Below are positions 29,066 to 38,431 of a stretch of 64,000 bases of DNA, one piece after another. Location of the stretch: the NCBI GenBank assembly GCA_009841605.1, contig VXLM01000034.1:2320-66319 (forward strand), in the 5' to 3' direction. This stretch comes from Dehalococcoidia bacterium (lineage in GTDB: Bacteria > Chloroflexota > Dehalococcoidia > Lucifugimonadales > VXLM01). The translations under genes were made by a program, and so were the position numbers. The notes under the pieces were generated by a model. The model worked only from the letters and a program-made list of their open reading frames with translations, searched no databases and was not told the DNA's origin. Position 1 is the first letter of the stretch, and each line of letters starts with the position of its first letter.

Positions 29066-30034
29066 ATGTACTATCATGTCCCCACGCAATTCTTTCTACT
29101 TTCTTGCCAGCACCCAGAACCTGTGACCTCCCTTATAGAACTCGGCATCACCTCCCAACAACAAGCCGACGAACTCGAACGTGATCTCGGCGTCCGGTTC
29201 GACGACTTCACCCCCGAAGACCGCGAAACATGGTTCCTGCAGACCAACTATCTCGACCAATACTCCAGGACCCGCGCCGTCAGCTTCGCCGCCGATCATG
29301 CCGGTGTAACCATCAGGACCGCCCGGCAGTGGCAGGCCGAGAATACCCTCGGGTTCAACAATCGGCTCGAGTTAGCCGTCCTCCGGTACACCGACGTGAT
29401 CGACGTCATGCTCCTCCGACATGCCCAGGAGCCCAAAGCCTCATCTACCCTCTTGATGATGCTCGCTCGCGCCCATATGCCCGAAAAGTACGGCTCCGCC
29501 CGCCGCAGCGGCCCCCCGCGCGACAACGACTCCTGCAACCACCGTTGTGACCACGACCCGCAACCGACCAGCACTTCTCAATACGACCGAGAACTCCTCG
29601 AAGAGATCTTCCGAGACCTCCAAAACCTGAAACAATTCGCCTACCTCACCAAGCCCGACTTCATGCCCGAAGACCCCGGCCACGATCTATCCCCCACCGG
29701 AGAAGACAACCCTGCTCACTCCGATCTCTCCCCCGCCGGGGAAGAGATACAGCGAGGAGGCGCACCCACTACCCAGCATCCGGCACCTAGCACCCAGAAC
29801 CTCGATCTCGCTCCCTCCCCCACCGACCAAGCACCCCTAGGTACAGACCCCAAACCTGCCAATGACCCTTCTGCACACTCTGCAGCGAGTCCTCCTACCC
29901 CCTCTCCCATTCTGGGAGAGGGCTGGGGTGAGGGTCCAGCACCTGGCACCCAGCACCTCAACCGCCGCCAGCGCCGCGAACTCCAACGCCGCGCAAAACG
30001 GCAAAAATCTCACCTCGCCCGCGCCCCCAACTAA
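29066..30034 (+). CDS. Hypothetical protein with helix-turn-helix-like N-terminal region; C-terminal half contains repeat-derived sequence
   Basis: ADHAGVTIRTARQWQAENTLGFNNRLELA resembles terminase-small-subunit/HTH proteins; C-terminal PSPILGEGWGEG from a dispersed DNA repeat. Confidence 0.5.
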   Translation: MYYHVPTQFFLLSCQHPEPVTSLIELGITSQQQADELERDLGVRFDDFTPEDRETWFLQTNYLDQYSRTRAVSFAADHAGVTIRTARQWQAENTLGFNNRLELAVLRYTDVIDVMLLRHAQEPKASSTLLMMLARAHMPEKYGSARRSGPPRDNDSCNHRCDHDPQPTSTSQYDRELLEEIFRDLQNLKQFAYLTKPDFMPEDPGHDLSPTGEDNPAHSDLSPAGEEIQRGGAPTTQHPAPSTQNLDLAPSPTDQAPLGTDPKPANDPSAHSAASPPTPSPILGEGWGEGPAPGTQHLNRRQRRELQRRAKRQKSHLARAPN

Positions 30035-30166
30035 CCCCTCACACGACCCGTTCACCCCCGTATCAAGTATGGGACAGGCTCTGAGCCTGTCGAAGGGTCG
30101 AGCGGCCGAAGCGTAGCCAAGCGTGACCTCACATTCCAAGCGCCACCTGTCATTTCGGGCCCCACC

Positions 30167-30200
30167 TGTCATTCCGAGCGCAGCGAGGAATCTAAAATCC
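30167..30200. repeat. TGTCATTCCGAGCGCAGCGAGGAATCTAAAATCC repeat, solo copy
   Basis: Near-identical to 62851-62884. Confidence 0.7.
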
Positions 30201-30347
30201 TCGCCACTCTCGATTGGCCCCGTAGCCGGAACGACCTCCAGAGGAACGGCGCTACTGTTCCCTAATCCGCGCCCTCTATAGCCCCTCACACCCCATCCGA
30301 CCGCAAATCCCAACCCGGCCGGCCATACCAACACGCCCAACACATCC

Positions 30348-30377
30348 CGTTCACCCTGAGCTTGTCGAAGGATGAAC
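30348..30377. repeat. GTTCACCCTGAGCTTGTCGAAGGATGAAC repeat copy
   Basis: Inverted repeat match to 25861-25897. Confidence 0.65.
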
Positions 30378-30550
30378 CAGCCGTGTCGAATACGTTCCCT
30401 ACTCTCTCTTCGCAATTTTCTCTTTCCCTCTGTGTCCTCTGCGTCCTCTGTGGTGAATCCGCACCCTCCTCACGCCTTGCAAAGCCCGCAACGCTCGTGG
30501 ACAATTGCCCCTGAATATGACCACTCTAACTGCTGCGACGAGGGACAACC

Positions 30551-31654
30551 ATGCCACCCATTAAGTCCGGAATCTTCATCATGCCGTTCCACGACCCGGC
30601 CAAGCCTCTGGCGCAGTGCTACGACGAGGACATGGAGCTGGCCATCCGCGCTGACGAGTTGGGCTTCGACGAGTTCTGGGTCGGCGAACACCACACCATG
30701 GCGTACGAAAACATCACCATGCCGGAGCTGTTCATCGCCGCCGCCATGCCGCAGACGAAGTCCATGCACATGGGCCCTGCCCCCGTATGCCTCCAGCAGC
30801 ACCACCCGCTCCTCGTCGCAAGCAGGCTGGCAATGCTCGATCACCTCTCCATGGGTCGCCTCGACCTCTGTTTCGGTCCCGGCAGCGTGTCCACCGACCT
30901 TGAGTTACTCGGCATCGAGCCGAAGGACTCAGCGAAGATGGTCGCTGAGTCGGTTGACATGGTCCTCAAGCTCTGGTCGTCAGACGGCCCCATCGACTTG
31001 CAGGGCGAATTCTGGAACCTCACGATGAGGGAGCACATCGACCTTGAAGTAGGGCTGGGCGTTGTCCACAAGCCCTTCCAACAGCCCCATCCCCCCATCT
31101 CCATGCCCATCACGTCCATGAATTCCGGCACCGCTAAGGCGGCGGGCAAACGGGGATTCCAGCCCTTTGCCCACAGCCTGATCACGACGAACGTCGTCGC
31201 CAACATCTGGGATACGTACGAGACCGCATCGTATGAGGCGGGGCGTATCCCCGACCGCTCCGACTTCAAGATCGCCCGCGCAGTTTTCCTCGCCGACTCA
31301 ACCGCCGAGGCCCAGAGCATCGCGAGAACCAACTCCCTCGCTGCGGGCTTCAACTACATCGGCGACCTGCTCGACCGAAGCGGACATGGACGCGGAATGA
31401 TGAAGGGCGATCAAACCATGTCCGACGCCGATTGCGACCTCGACTACTGGATGAGCGAGCAGATCATCGCCGGAGATGTGGACTACGCCCTCGATAAACT
31501 CCTCGCGATGGTCGAGGAGACTGGCGAGTTCGGCACCCTAGTCACCATGGCCTACGACTGGGACGACAAGGAACGCTGGGTACACAGCCTGGAGCTATTC
31601 GCCAACGAGCTCATGCCCGCGCTCAATAAGGCAGTACGGGCCGTTCCGGTATGA
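30551..31654 (+). CDS. LLM-class flavin-dependent oxidoreductase (luciferase-like monooxygenase)
   Basis: IRADELGFDEFWVGEHHTM; HPLLVASRLAMLDHLSMGRLDLCFGPGS. Confidence 0.9.
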   Translation: MPPIKSGIFIMPFHDPAKPLAQCYDEDMELAIRADELGFDEFWVGEHHTMAYENITMPELFIAAAMPQTKSMHMGPAPVCLQQHHPLLVASRLAMLDHLSMGRLDLCFGPGSVSTDLELLGIEPKDSAKMVAESVDMVLKLWSSDGPIDLQGEFWNLTMREHIDLEVGLGVVHKPFQQPHPPISMPITSMNSGTAKAAGKRGFQPFAHSLITTNVVANIWDTYETASYEAGRIPDRSDFKIARAVFLADSTAEAQSIARTNSLAAGFNYIGDLLDRSGHGRGMMKGDQTMSDADCDLDYWMSEQIIAGDVDYALDKLLAMVEETGEFGTLVTMAYDWDDKERWVHSLELFANELMPALNKAVRAVPV

Positions 31655-31664
31655 CCCAAACCCC

Positions 31665-31758
31665 CGTTCGTGCTGAGCCTGTCGAAGCATGAACGCACAG
31701 TAATCACTAGCATGTGATCAAAGCTCCCGTTCGTGCTAAGCCTGTCGAAGCATGAACG
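31665..31758. repeat. Two tandem copies of CGTTCGTGCT(G/A)AGCCTGTCGAAGCATGAACG
   Basis: 31665-31695 and 31728-31758, 63-nt period. Confidence 0.7.
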
Positions 31759-31786
31759 AACAGCAATCACGAGCATAGGAAGACCC

Positions 31787-32494
31787 ATGCGCCTCCTCCT
31801 CATAGGCTGCGAGTACACCGGCAAGTCGACACTGGCACGAAATATCTCCCGCTGGATGATCGAGACGATGGGGGTGTCACTGGTCAGGTGGCACGACCAC
31901 TTCGTCGTTCCGCGCCTCGACGGTCACACCATAATCCGTGCGGAGGGCTCGGACGCCTCCATCGGTAAGACCGAACACGACCTGAACACCGAAGAGGACG
32001 AAGAGCAGATCATGTCACTACGGCCCAACGTATTGGAACAGCTCCAGCGGCACAACATATGGAGACACCTGCACCCCCGCCTGCTCGAGGTCGACGATGT
32101 TCTGTTCGTCAACTTCTACTACGCCGAAGCCGTCTATGCTCCCCTCTACCACGGCTATGGTGAGCCGGACTCATTCGCCGACCGCTACGAGCGGGCCCGC
32201 GAGTGGGACGAGGAATTGCTTGCTTACGCGCCGGACATGGTGCTGGCGCACGTGACTGCCGATCCCGCCGCCGTCGCCCAGCGCATGGCGACCCGTCCAC
32301 GGGTTCGCGGCATCCTCAAGCAACAAGACATTCCATCTGTCCTTGACCGCTTCCGTGAAGAATACGAGGCCGGCCTCATCGAGCGAAAGTTCACCCTCGA
32401 TACGACGGACACGACTCCAGAACAAACACTTGGGCAGTTCGTCGACCTCATCCGCCCACACCTGAGCGAAGTCGACCGTCAACGGATGCGCTGA
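31787..32494 (+). CDS. P-loop ATPase/kinase (NadR/AAA_28-like)
   Basis: MRLLLIGCEYTGKSTLARNI Walker A; start at 31787, because upstream codons come from the dispersed repeat. Confidence 0.65.
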   Translation: MRLLLIGCEYTGKSTLARNISRWMIETMGVSLVRWHDHFVVPRLDGHTIIRAEGSDASIGKTEHDLNTEEDEEQIMSLRPNVLEQLQRHNIWRHLHPRLLEVDDVLFVNFYYAEAVYAPLYHGYGEPDSFADRYERAREWDEELLAYAPDMVLAHVTADPAAVAQRMATRPRVRGILKQQDIPSVLDRFREEYEAGLIERKFTLDTTDTTPEQTLGQFVDLIRPHLSEVDRQRMR

Positions 32495-32513
32495 GGCCGG
32501 TTGCCGGACGGCG

Positions 32514-33746
32514 TTACGTCCTCAACGCCCGACGCACCATTGCCTCTTCATCCTTTACAGATTCCACAAGGCCGTCGAGCCTGGCGTCCAACAGCTTCGT
32601 AAGCAGCAACCCGACCTCCGGCCCCTCCCTGACACCCAGCGCCATCAGGTCGTCGCCGTCGAGCAACGGACGAACGTGCCGAAGTTCGTCGAGGTACAAC
32701 CGCAGCCACTTCGCCACCTTAGGATGGGCGGCCGCAAGGGCGCACGACTCGACGGCGCGAAGATCATGCCCGTGCAGCATCCGGTATACTCGACTTCTCG
32801 CCACGTTCTCGTCTTCAAGCTCGTACAGCCGTCCGCGCACCGCCGCGACATCCCGAACGAGCCGTGCCCAGTCGCTGTTCAGATTGAGCCGTTCGACAAC
32901 CGACTCCATGTCGCCGTCCGCGACCGACTGTACCATCGACCCCAAAAGCAGGTGAGCCCTCCGCGCGTTATCGCCGGTTTCGGTCTGAAGGTCCCGAAGG
33001 GTTTTCTGCTCTGCTTGCAGTCGCGGATGGATCGCGGCCAGCACTCCCAGCTTCCCCGCCATTTCGATCATGTCACCCGCGCGCGGCTCCTGGAAGATGC
33101 GCTCGATCTCATGGCGCACGCGGTCGGGGCTGATCGTGTGCACGTAGGGCAGGCTGCGCTCAAGCAGTGTTGCCGTACATGATTCCAACCGGAAGTCGAG
33201 GCGGCAGGCGTAGCGAATAGCGCGGAGTATCCGAGTGGCGTCGTCCTCAAAGCTCCGATCGTGGAGCACCCGAATGACCCCTCGACTCAAGTCGGTAACG
33301 CCGTCATGCGGGTCGAGCAGAGTGCCCCACGAGCTCTCGCCAAGCGATATAGCCATCGCGTTGATCGAGAAGTCCCGTCGTGCCAGGTCGTCCTCAACTG
33401 TACCGGGGATCACCGTAGGCAGAGCGCCAGGTCGTTCGTAGGTCTCCCGCCGGGCCGTCGCTAGGTCCACGTCTACGCCCTGTATGGTCAGCGACCACGT
33501 TCCGAATGCCGAGGCCTTGCGGACATTGACGTCTCCGCGTCCACGAATCGACTCCACGAGCCGTTCGGCACTGCCCGAGGCCATAATGTCGATGTCGGTG
33601 AGAGGAGCATCTGCCAGAACGTCCCTGACAGACCCGCCTATGAGGTAGAGGTCGATGCCAAGTCCGGTGGCGGGTTGAGAGAGTTCCCTGAGAACGGAAA
33701 GCCGAACGCTGGCAAGGCGCTGTTCGAGTCTATCCGAGACGTTCAT
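32514..33746 (-). CDS. CCA tRNA nucleotidyltransferase / poly(A) polymerase family protein
   Basis: LYLIGGSVRDVLADAPLTDIDIMASG; RRDFSINAMAISL; LDPHDGVTDLSRGVIRVLHDRSFEDDATRILRAIRYACRLDF. Confidence 0.88.
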   Translation of the reverse strand: MNVSDRLEQRLASVRLSVLRELSQPATGLGIDLYLIGGSVRDVLADAPLTDIDIMASGSAERLVESIRGRGDVNVRKASAFGTWSLTIQGVDVDLATARRETYERPGALPTVIPGTVEDDLARRDFSINAMAISLGESSWGTLLDPHDGVTDLSRGVIRVLHDRSFEDDATRILRAIRYACRLDFRLESCTATLLERSLPYVHTISPDRVRHEIERIFQEPRAGDMIEMAGKLGVLAAIHPRLQAEQKTLRDLQTETGDNARRAHLLLGSMVQSVADGDMESVVERLNLNSDWARLVRDVAAVRGRLYELEDENVARSRVYRMLHGHDLRAVESCALAAAHPKVAKWLRLYLDELRHVRPLLDGDDLMALGVREGPEVGLLLTKLLDARLDGLVESVKDEEAMVRRALRT

Positions 33747-33783
33747 GGAGCAGACCAAAGCTGCGAAGCGAACGGCTGGGGCC

Positions 33784-34257
33784 CTACGCTCCGCCTTGAA
33801 CGACCTGGAGAATTTCTTCCGCGTGCCCCTCTGGCTGGACCTCGTGCCAGGCCTTCATGATCTTGCCTTCCTCGTCGATGAGGAAGGTCTTGCGGATGAT
33901 GCCCACCATGCGTTGGCCACGTAGTTCCTTTTCTCCCCACACGCCATATGCGTCGATGCACGTTCGATCGACATCAGCGAGAAGTGGAAAGTTTAGGTGG
34001 AACTTGTCGATGAACTGCTGGTGAGAGTCCAGATCGTCGGCACTGACTCCCAGCACCACGAGATTCTCCGCGTCCAGATCGTCCTTGCTGTCGCGGAAGC
34101 CGCAGGCCTCCTTGGTGCAGCCCGGCGTGTCGTCCTTGGGATAGAAATACAACACCACCTTCTTTCCCCGTAGCTCGTTCAGCGTGACGGTCCCGCCACT
34201 GGACGAGGGAAGGGAAAAGGAAGGAGCCTTGTCGCCGGATTCGAGTTGTACGCTCAT
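33784..34257 (-). CDS. bcp: Thioredoxin-dependent thiol peroxidase (bacterioferritin comigratory protein family)
   Basis: GDKAPSFSLPSSSGGTVTL; VLYFYPKDDTPGCTKEACGFRD. Confidence 0.93.
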   Translation of the reverse strand: MSVQLESGDKAPSFSLPSSSGGTVTLNELRGKKVVLYFYPKDDTPGCTKEACGFRDSKDDLDAENLVVLGVSADDLDSHQQFIDKFHLNFPLLADVDRTCIDAYGVWGEKELRGQRMVGIIRKTFLIDEEGKIMKAWHEVQPEGHAEEILQVVQGGA

Positions 34258-34340
34258 GGATATCTTCTCCTAAGTAAAATGGGCTGTTTGGAATGTCCCG
34301 ATCACGGTCACCCGACCTAATGCGCGGGCACTTGATACGA

Positions 34341-36347
34341 TTAGCTCTCCTCGGCCGGCGGGACCAGTGTCGCCTTCGTCGGGTAGAGGTCCCAGTGCCA
34401 CTCGATACCCTCGTTCTTGGGTGTCCTGAACATGGTCTTCTTCTGAAGTAACTCGGTCACGTATTCAAGGAGGTCTTCGGCGCCGACGGCAGAGTAGCCG
34501 TATTTTTCGATCAGGCGCTTGACGATCGAGATACGCCGCTGCGACCACTCGGCGCGTTGACGAGCGAATCGAGGCCTGGTCAGGGCTCGCTGCAGTTCGC
34601 GGGTCGACGGGAAGAGGCGAGATTCGATTGCCGCCTTGAGCCTCGGCTCGGTCGTGTAGTCGAACCTGCGGCCGCGCTTTTCGAACAAGAAAGCCAGACG
34701 GTCAATCTCCTCGCGGAAGGCCTTCTTATCTTTCGCGCGGACGTTGATGGGACGCTCGATTTCCTGCATGTCGCGTTCGTCGAACCCCACATCGTCGTCG
34801 TCCGGTTCTTTACCGGAGCAGTAGGCCCGTATGCTCTTGAGGTAGCCGGCCAGCAGGATCGCCGCAGTCTCGTCGAACGACTCGTCGAACGCTCGCTGTA
34901 CGTCGGTGACGGCCAATTCGTTGTACTCGCTGACGGTATCGCTCACCAGGCTTATGAAGGCCGCCTTGCCTTCCTGATCAAGACTGACGTTCTCGCTCAT
35001 GCCTTGCCATAGGCTGTCGAGTACTGCCAGTGGCGTCACACACTTGACGCCGGGAATGCTGGCGACGGCGGCGATGCGGTTCATAACGTATCGGGGCGAT
35101 ATTCCGGTCATCCCTTCATCGGCGTGATGCCGTCTCATCTCAATCGCGTCCTGGCGCGTGTACGACCCCACCATCCGCCCATCGTAGAGACGCATCTTGT
35201 CCAGCAGCGTCATACCCTGGCTAGCGGGCTGGTCGAGCCGAGAGAGGACGGCGAACGTGCTGGCGACTTGCAACGTCAGAGGCGCAATGCTGACATTCGC
35301 CTCCTCGCTCCTCGTGGTGATCTTGCCATATATCTTCACTTCCTCGCTGACGCGCAAATTGTAGGGTACCCGAATGGCGATGATGCGGTCCTTGAGCGCC
35401 TCCGAGTGCTCGTCGAGGGCGAACGTGTTGAAGTCGCCCTCGTTGGAGTGGCCGATGATAGCCTGCTCGGAGTAGATCGAGCCGAACTTTTCCATCTTTA
35501 TGACCTGTTCTTGGGCCAGTCCCAACAGGGTCGTGAGCAGGTACTTGTCGGCCTTGAATATCTCTACCATCTCGATCATGCCGCGGTTCGCCACGTTAAA
35601 CTCGCCGTCCATGCGGAACGCCCGTCCCGCTACCTCGGTGCGGTCCCCGTCAAGGCGTTCAGTGTCGATGCTTCCGACGAGGAGAGAAGAGTCCGCGTTC
35701 GGGTTCGTTGCCACGTAGTACCCGATACCCACCGCCTCGTGCTCGGAAAACACGACCCGTTCCACCGGCACATCGGCGATGTTCCCTTTGTACTTCGTCC
35801 TGAGCAAATAGCGATTTCTGGGGTTCAGTTCTCCTTCGATCTCGATACCATACTGCTCCTTGAGAACGGGCCGCAGCGAGTGCGGTATCAGGTGGAGTGG
35901 CTCCTCCTGCATGGGACAGCCTGCGATGGCGTAGACGGCCCCTTCGTCTGTACGGGTGTAGTCCTCCAACGCCTTCTTGATGAGGGCCACGATAGTCGAC
36001 TTGCCGCTAGCCGGGGGGCCGAGAAGCAGGAGAATGCGCTTCCTCGTCTCCGCGCCCTTTGCCGCCGCCTCGAAGTACTCGACGATTTGTTTCAGCACGT
36101 CATCGAGGCCGAAGATGTCCTGTTCAAAGAGCCGATAGACCGGCTCCCCCGTAGGCAGGGTATCCACCTTCTGGGAGAGGATGGCGTCCCGGACGCGAGC
36201 ATGAGAGAATTTCACTAAGGAAGGGTTCTCCACGACCATGGCAAGGTAGTCGGCGAAGGTTCCCCTCCAGTCGTAGAGAGACGCCTCCCGCTCGCTAGCG
36301 GCTAGGATTTCCTCAACGGACATGGTGTTGTCGGGCATAGTGATCAT
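34341..36347 (-). CDS. prkA: PrkA-family serine protein kinase / AAA protein
   Basis: LLLLGPPASGKSTIVALIKKALEDYTRTDEGAVYAIAGCPMQEEPLHLIP; NRGMIEMVEIFKADKYLLTTLLGLAQEQVIKMEKFGSIYSEQAIIGHSNEG. Confidence 0.92.
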   Translation of the reverse strand: MITMPDNTMSVEEILAASEREASLYDWRGTFADYLAMVVENPSLVKFSHARVRDAILSQKVDTLPTGEPVYRLFEQDIFGLDDVLKQIVEYFEAAAKGAETRKRILLLLGPPASGKSTIVALIKKALEDYTRTDEGAVYAIAGCPMQEEPLHLIPHSLRPVLKEQYGIEIEGELNPRNRYLLRTKYKGNIADVPVERVVFSEHEAVGIGYYVATNPNADSSLLVGSIDTERLDGDRTEVAGRAFRMDGEFNVANRGMIEMVEIFKADKYLLTTLLGLAQEQVIKMEKFGSIYSEQAIIGHSNEGDFNTFALDEHSEALKDRIIAIRVPYNLRVSEEVKIYGKITTRSEEANVSIAPLTLQVASTFAVLSRLDQPASQGMTLLDKMRLYDGRMVGSYTRQDAIEMRRHHADEGMTGISPRYVMNRIAAVASIPGVKCVTPLAVLDSLWQGMSENVSLDQEGKAAFISLVSDTVSEYNELAVTDVQRAFDESFDETAAILLAGYLKSIRAYCSGKEPDDDDVGFDERDMQEIERPINVRAKDKKAFREEIDRLAFLFEKRGRRFDYTTEPRLKAAIESRLFPSTRELQRALTRPRFARQRAEWSQRRISIVKRLIEKYGYSAVGAEDLLEYVTELLQKKTMFRTPKNEGIEWHWDLYPTKATLVPPAEES

Positions 36348-36410
36348 CCCCTTGGGATCGTCTCCAAGGGCTTCCCCACCTTCAGATACTCACTCCGGTA
36401 CTGGGCCGTT

Positions 36411-36980
36411 CTAGGCAATCGCGCGAACGGCGACAGCCAGGCCGATAACCCCGACGGTTCCTCCGCAGAGCAGCAGGGTCCATCCCGCGACGGCCCGCAT
36501 GACGTTAAACGTGAACCCCAGAGCGAAGAACACCACCGCAGAAATGATTGTCAGAAGCAGTGAGGCGGCGGAAAGACCGAGCCAAATGGTCTCCCCGTAC
36601 CGAGGCTCTAGGACTCCGGCGTAGTAGAGGAAGACGACGACAGTCACGACCGTTACGATCAAACTGAAAAAGCCCACCGCCTGCTCCTCGAGGTCCCAGA
36701 GCGACTGCGCGGCAACTCCTATGCAGTAGAGCCCCCACACGGCGATAAGGGCCTTCGTAGCCGTAACCTCGGCCATATGGTTCGCCGCTGAAATCGTCTT
36801 GTCGCCCGAACCGGTCAGCAGCATCGGATCAAGCACGATGACAGCCGCGAGCGACAGGACTCCAAGCCCGCCAACGAATATCCCCACAGTCCTGCCGTCC
36901 GAGTACAGCCCCATGACATGCCACGACTGGGAAAACAACGCCGCCCCGATGAGAATCAGAAACACTGCTTCCATCTTCAT
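36411..36980 (-). CDS. Integral membrane protein, unknown function
   Basis: 189 aa, about five hydrophobic segments. Confidence 0.65.
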   Translation of the reverse strand: MKMEAVFLILIGAALFSQSWHVMGLYSDGRTVGIFVGGLGVLSLAAVIVLDPMLLTGSGDKTISAANHMAEVTATKALIAVWGLYCIGVAAQSLWDLEEQAVGFFSLIVTVVTVVVFLYYAGVLEPRYGETIWLGLSAASLLLTIISAVVFFALGFTFNVMRAVAGWTLLLCGGTVGVIGLAVAVRAIA

Positions 36981-37120
36981 TCCTCCGAGTAGTTTGGTTG
37001 GTGTCCTCGAACGACACAGCCTAACTATCTCATAGCATTAATGGTGTGTCCAGTAGGCTTTCACAGCACCGCAGCCTCATGCTTTTGCGACCTAATTTCA
37101 CGTCTTGAAAACTTTTCGAT

Positions 37121-38362
37121 TTACCTCCCAAATTCCGGGATCGATGCGCCGTCGGCAATCGCCTGGAGCATGGCCTCGGTCTCCACTGCAATACGGTCAT
37201 AGTCGAATTGGTTTGCCAGAGCACGGCAGTTGCTGCTCATTTGGCTCAAGACCTCCCTGTCCGTGTCCAGTTCAGCGAGGACGTCGGCCAGTGCGTCCGA
37301 ATCCCCGGGGCGGAACGTCCACCCGGCCTTCCCCTCTTCGACCAATCTTGCGCCCTCGCATCCCGAACTGATGACCAAGGGAACGCCCGACGCCAACGTT
37401 TCATAGACCTTCGAGGGAATCGTACCGGGAAACTCCGCAGCCAGAGGTACGAGGGCGACATCGCACGAGGCAACATACGAGGGGATATGCTCTTGGTCTA
37501 CGAGGTCAGCAAAGCGTATGTTGTCCAGTCCCTTGCCCTCAGCCAGTGCAACGATATCCGCCTTACAGGGGCCGTCTCCCACCATGACGAACTTGATCCT
37601 CCGACGGTCACGCAGCCTCTCCGCAGCCTCCACAACGACATGCAGGCCTTGGAACAGTCCATGCAGTCCGAAGTAGCCGACCAGAAAGTCCCCCTGGTCT
37701 GCGCCCAGCGAGTCACGAATCTCCTGGCTTTTGAGCGCCGGATCGAATACGCGCAGGTCTGCTCCATTGCCAATCACCGCGGTGCGTACTTTAGGGAATC
37801 TCTCGTTGATACGCTCCTTCGCGGCGCCATTGGTTGTCGTCACGATGTCAGCACTTCGGTAGCCAAAGCTCTCCAGTCGGTTCAGCACCCACAAGGAGGT
37901 CCTGCCCATGGGATGACCCAGCTGCAGGGCCATCTCGGGCCAGATGTCGGAGACGTTCATGATCACCCGTGCGCCTGTCAGACGCCCTATGGCTAGCCCA
38001 GTGGGAACGAGCGGAAGCGGTGGCGTGTCGAAGAGAACGATGTCCTGCCGTCCAATTTCCCAAATGCCCATCAATAGACTCGACAGGGTGAAGGACGCAT
38101 AGCTCAAGAACCGAGGCAAAAACCTGGAAGAATTAGACGGAAATATCCATGTTCTAACGACCCTTACTCCGTCGATATCGTCCTGCGTCCGTATCTTTCC
38201 GCGATATCCCTCAAATGTCCGCCCTGTCGGATAGTTGGGCATCGCCGTGATCACGGTGACGCTATGGCCCTTCCCGGCCAGGCTCTTCGTCATCTTGTGC
38301 AGCCGGGCAGCGGTCGCTCCCACCTCAGGTGGAAAGTTCTGCGTGAGTACGACGATCTTCAT
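37121..38362 (-). CDS. Glycosyltransferase family 4 (WbuB-like)
   Basis: MKIVVLTQNFPPEVGATAARLHKMTKSLAGKGHSVTVITAMPNYPTG; VYETLASGVPLVISSGCEGARLVEEGKAGW. Confidence 0.92.
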   Translation of the reverse strand: MKIVVLTQNFPPEVGATAARLHKMTKSLAGKGHSVTVITAMPNYPTGRTFEGYRGKIRTQDDIDGVRVVRTWIFPSNSSRFLPRFLSYASFTLSSLLMGIWEIGRQDIVLFDTPPLPLVPTGLAIGRLTGARVIMNVSDIWPEMALQLGHPMGRTSLWVLNRLESFGYRSADIVTTTNGAAKERINERFPKVRTAVIGNGADLRVFDPALKSQEIRDSLGADQGDFLVGYFGLHGLFQGLHVVVEAAERLRDRRRIKFVMVGDGPCKADIVALAEGKGLDNIRFADLVDQEHIPSYVASCDVALVPLAAEFPGTIPSKVYETLASGVPLVISSGCEGARLVEEGKAGWTFRPGDSDALADVLAELDTDREVLSQMSSNCRALANQFDYDRIAVETEAMLQAIADGASIPEFGR

Positions 38363-38431
38363 CAGGATAGTAGTCCTCTGACCGTGCCGAAAGGCGAACG
38401 AGGGTAATAACCCTGTGCCACATGGGACATA

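Noticed and set aside
30372-31028. 218-aa plus-strand ORF (Ser/Arg-rich)
   Set aside because: Out-of-frame reading of the LLM oxidoreductase gene and its repeat-containing upstream region.
25861-31758. Possible CRISPR array because of several similar short repeats
   Set aside because: Spacing is irregular (hundreds to thousands of bp), repeats are variable palindromes, and no cas genes are present.
31552-31824. 90-aa minus-strand ORF with duplicated 'VRSCFDRLSTNG'
   Set aside because: The translation comes from the two tandem palindromic repeats, not from a gene.
35124-36218. 364-aa plus-strand ORF opposite prkA
   Set aside because: Lies fully inside prkA on the opposite strand; no recognisable motifs.
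37030-37224. Small ORF downstream of the glycosyltransferase on the minus strand
   Set aside because: Overlaps the GT 3' end in another frame; no motif support.
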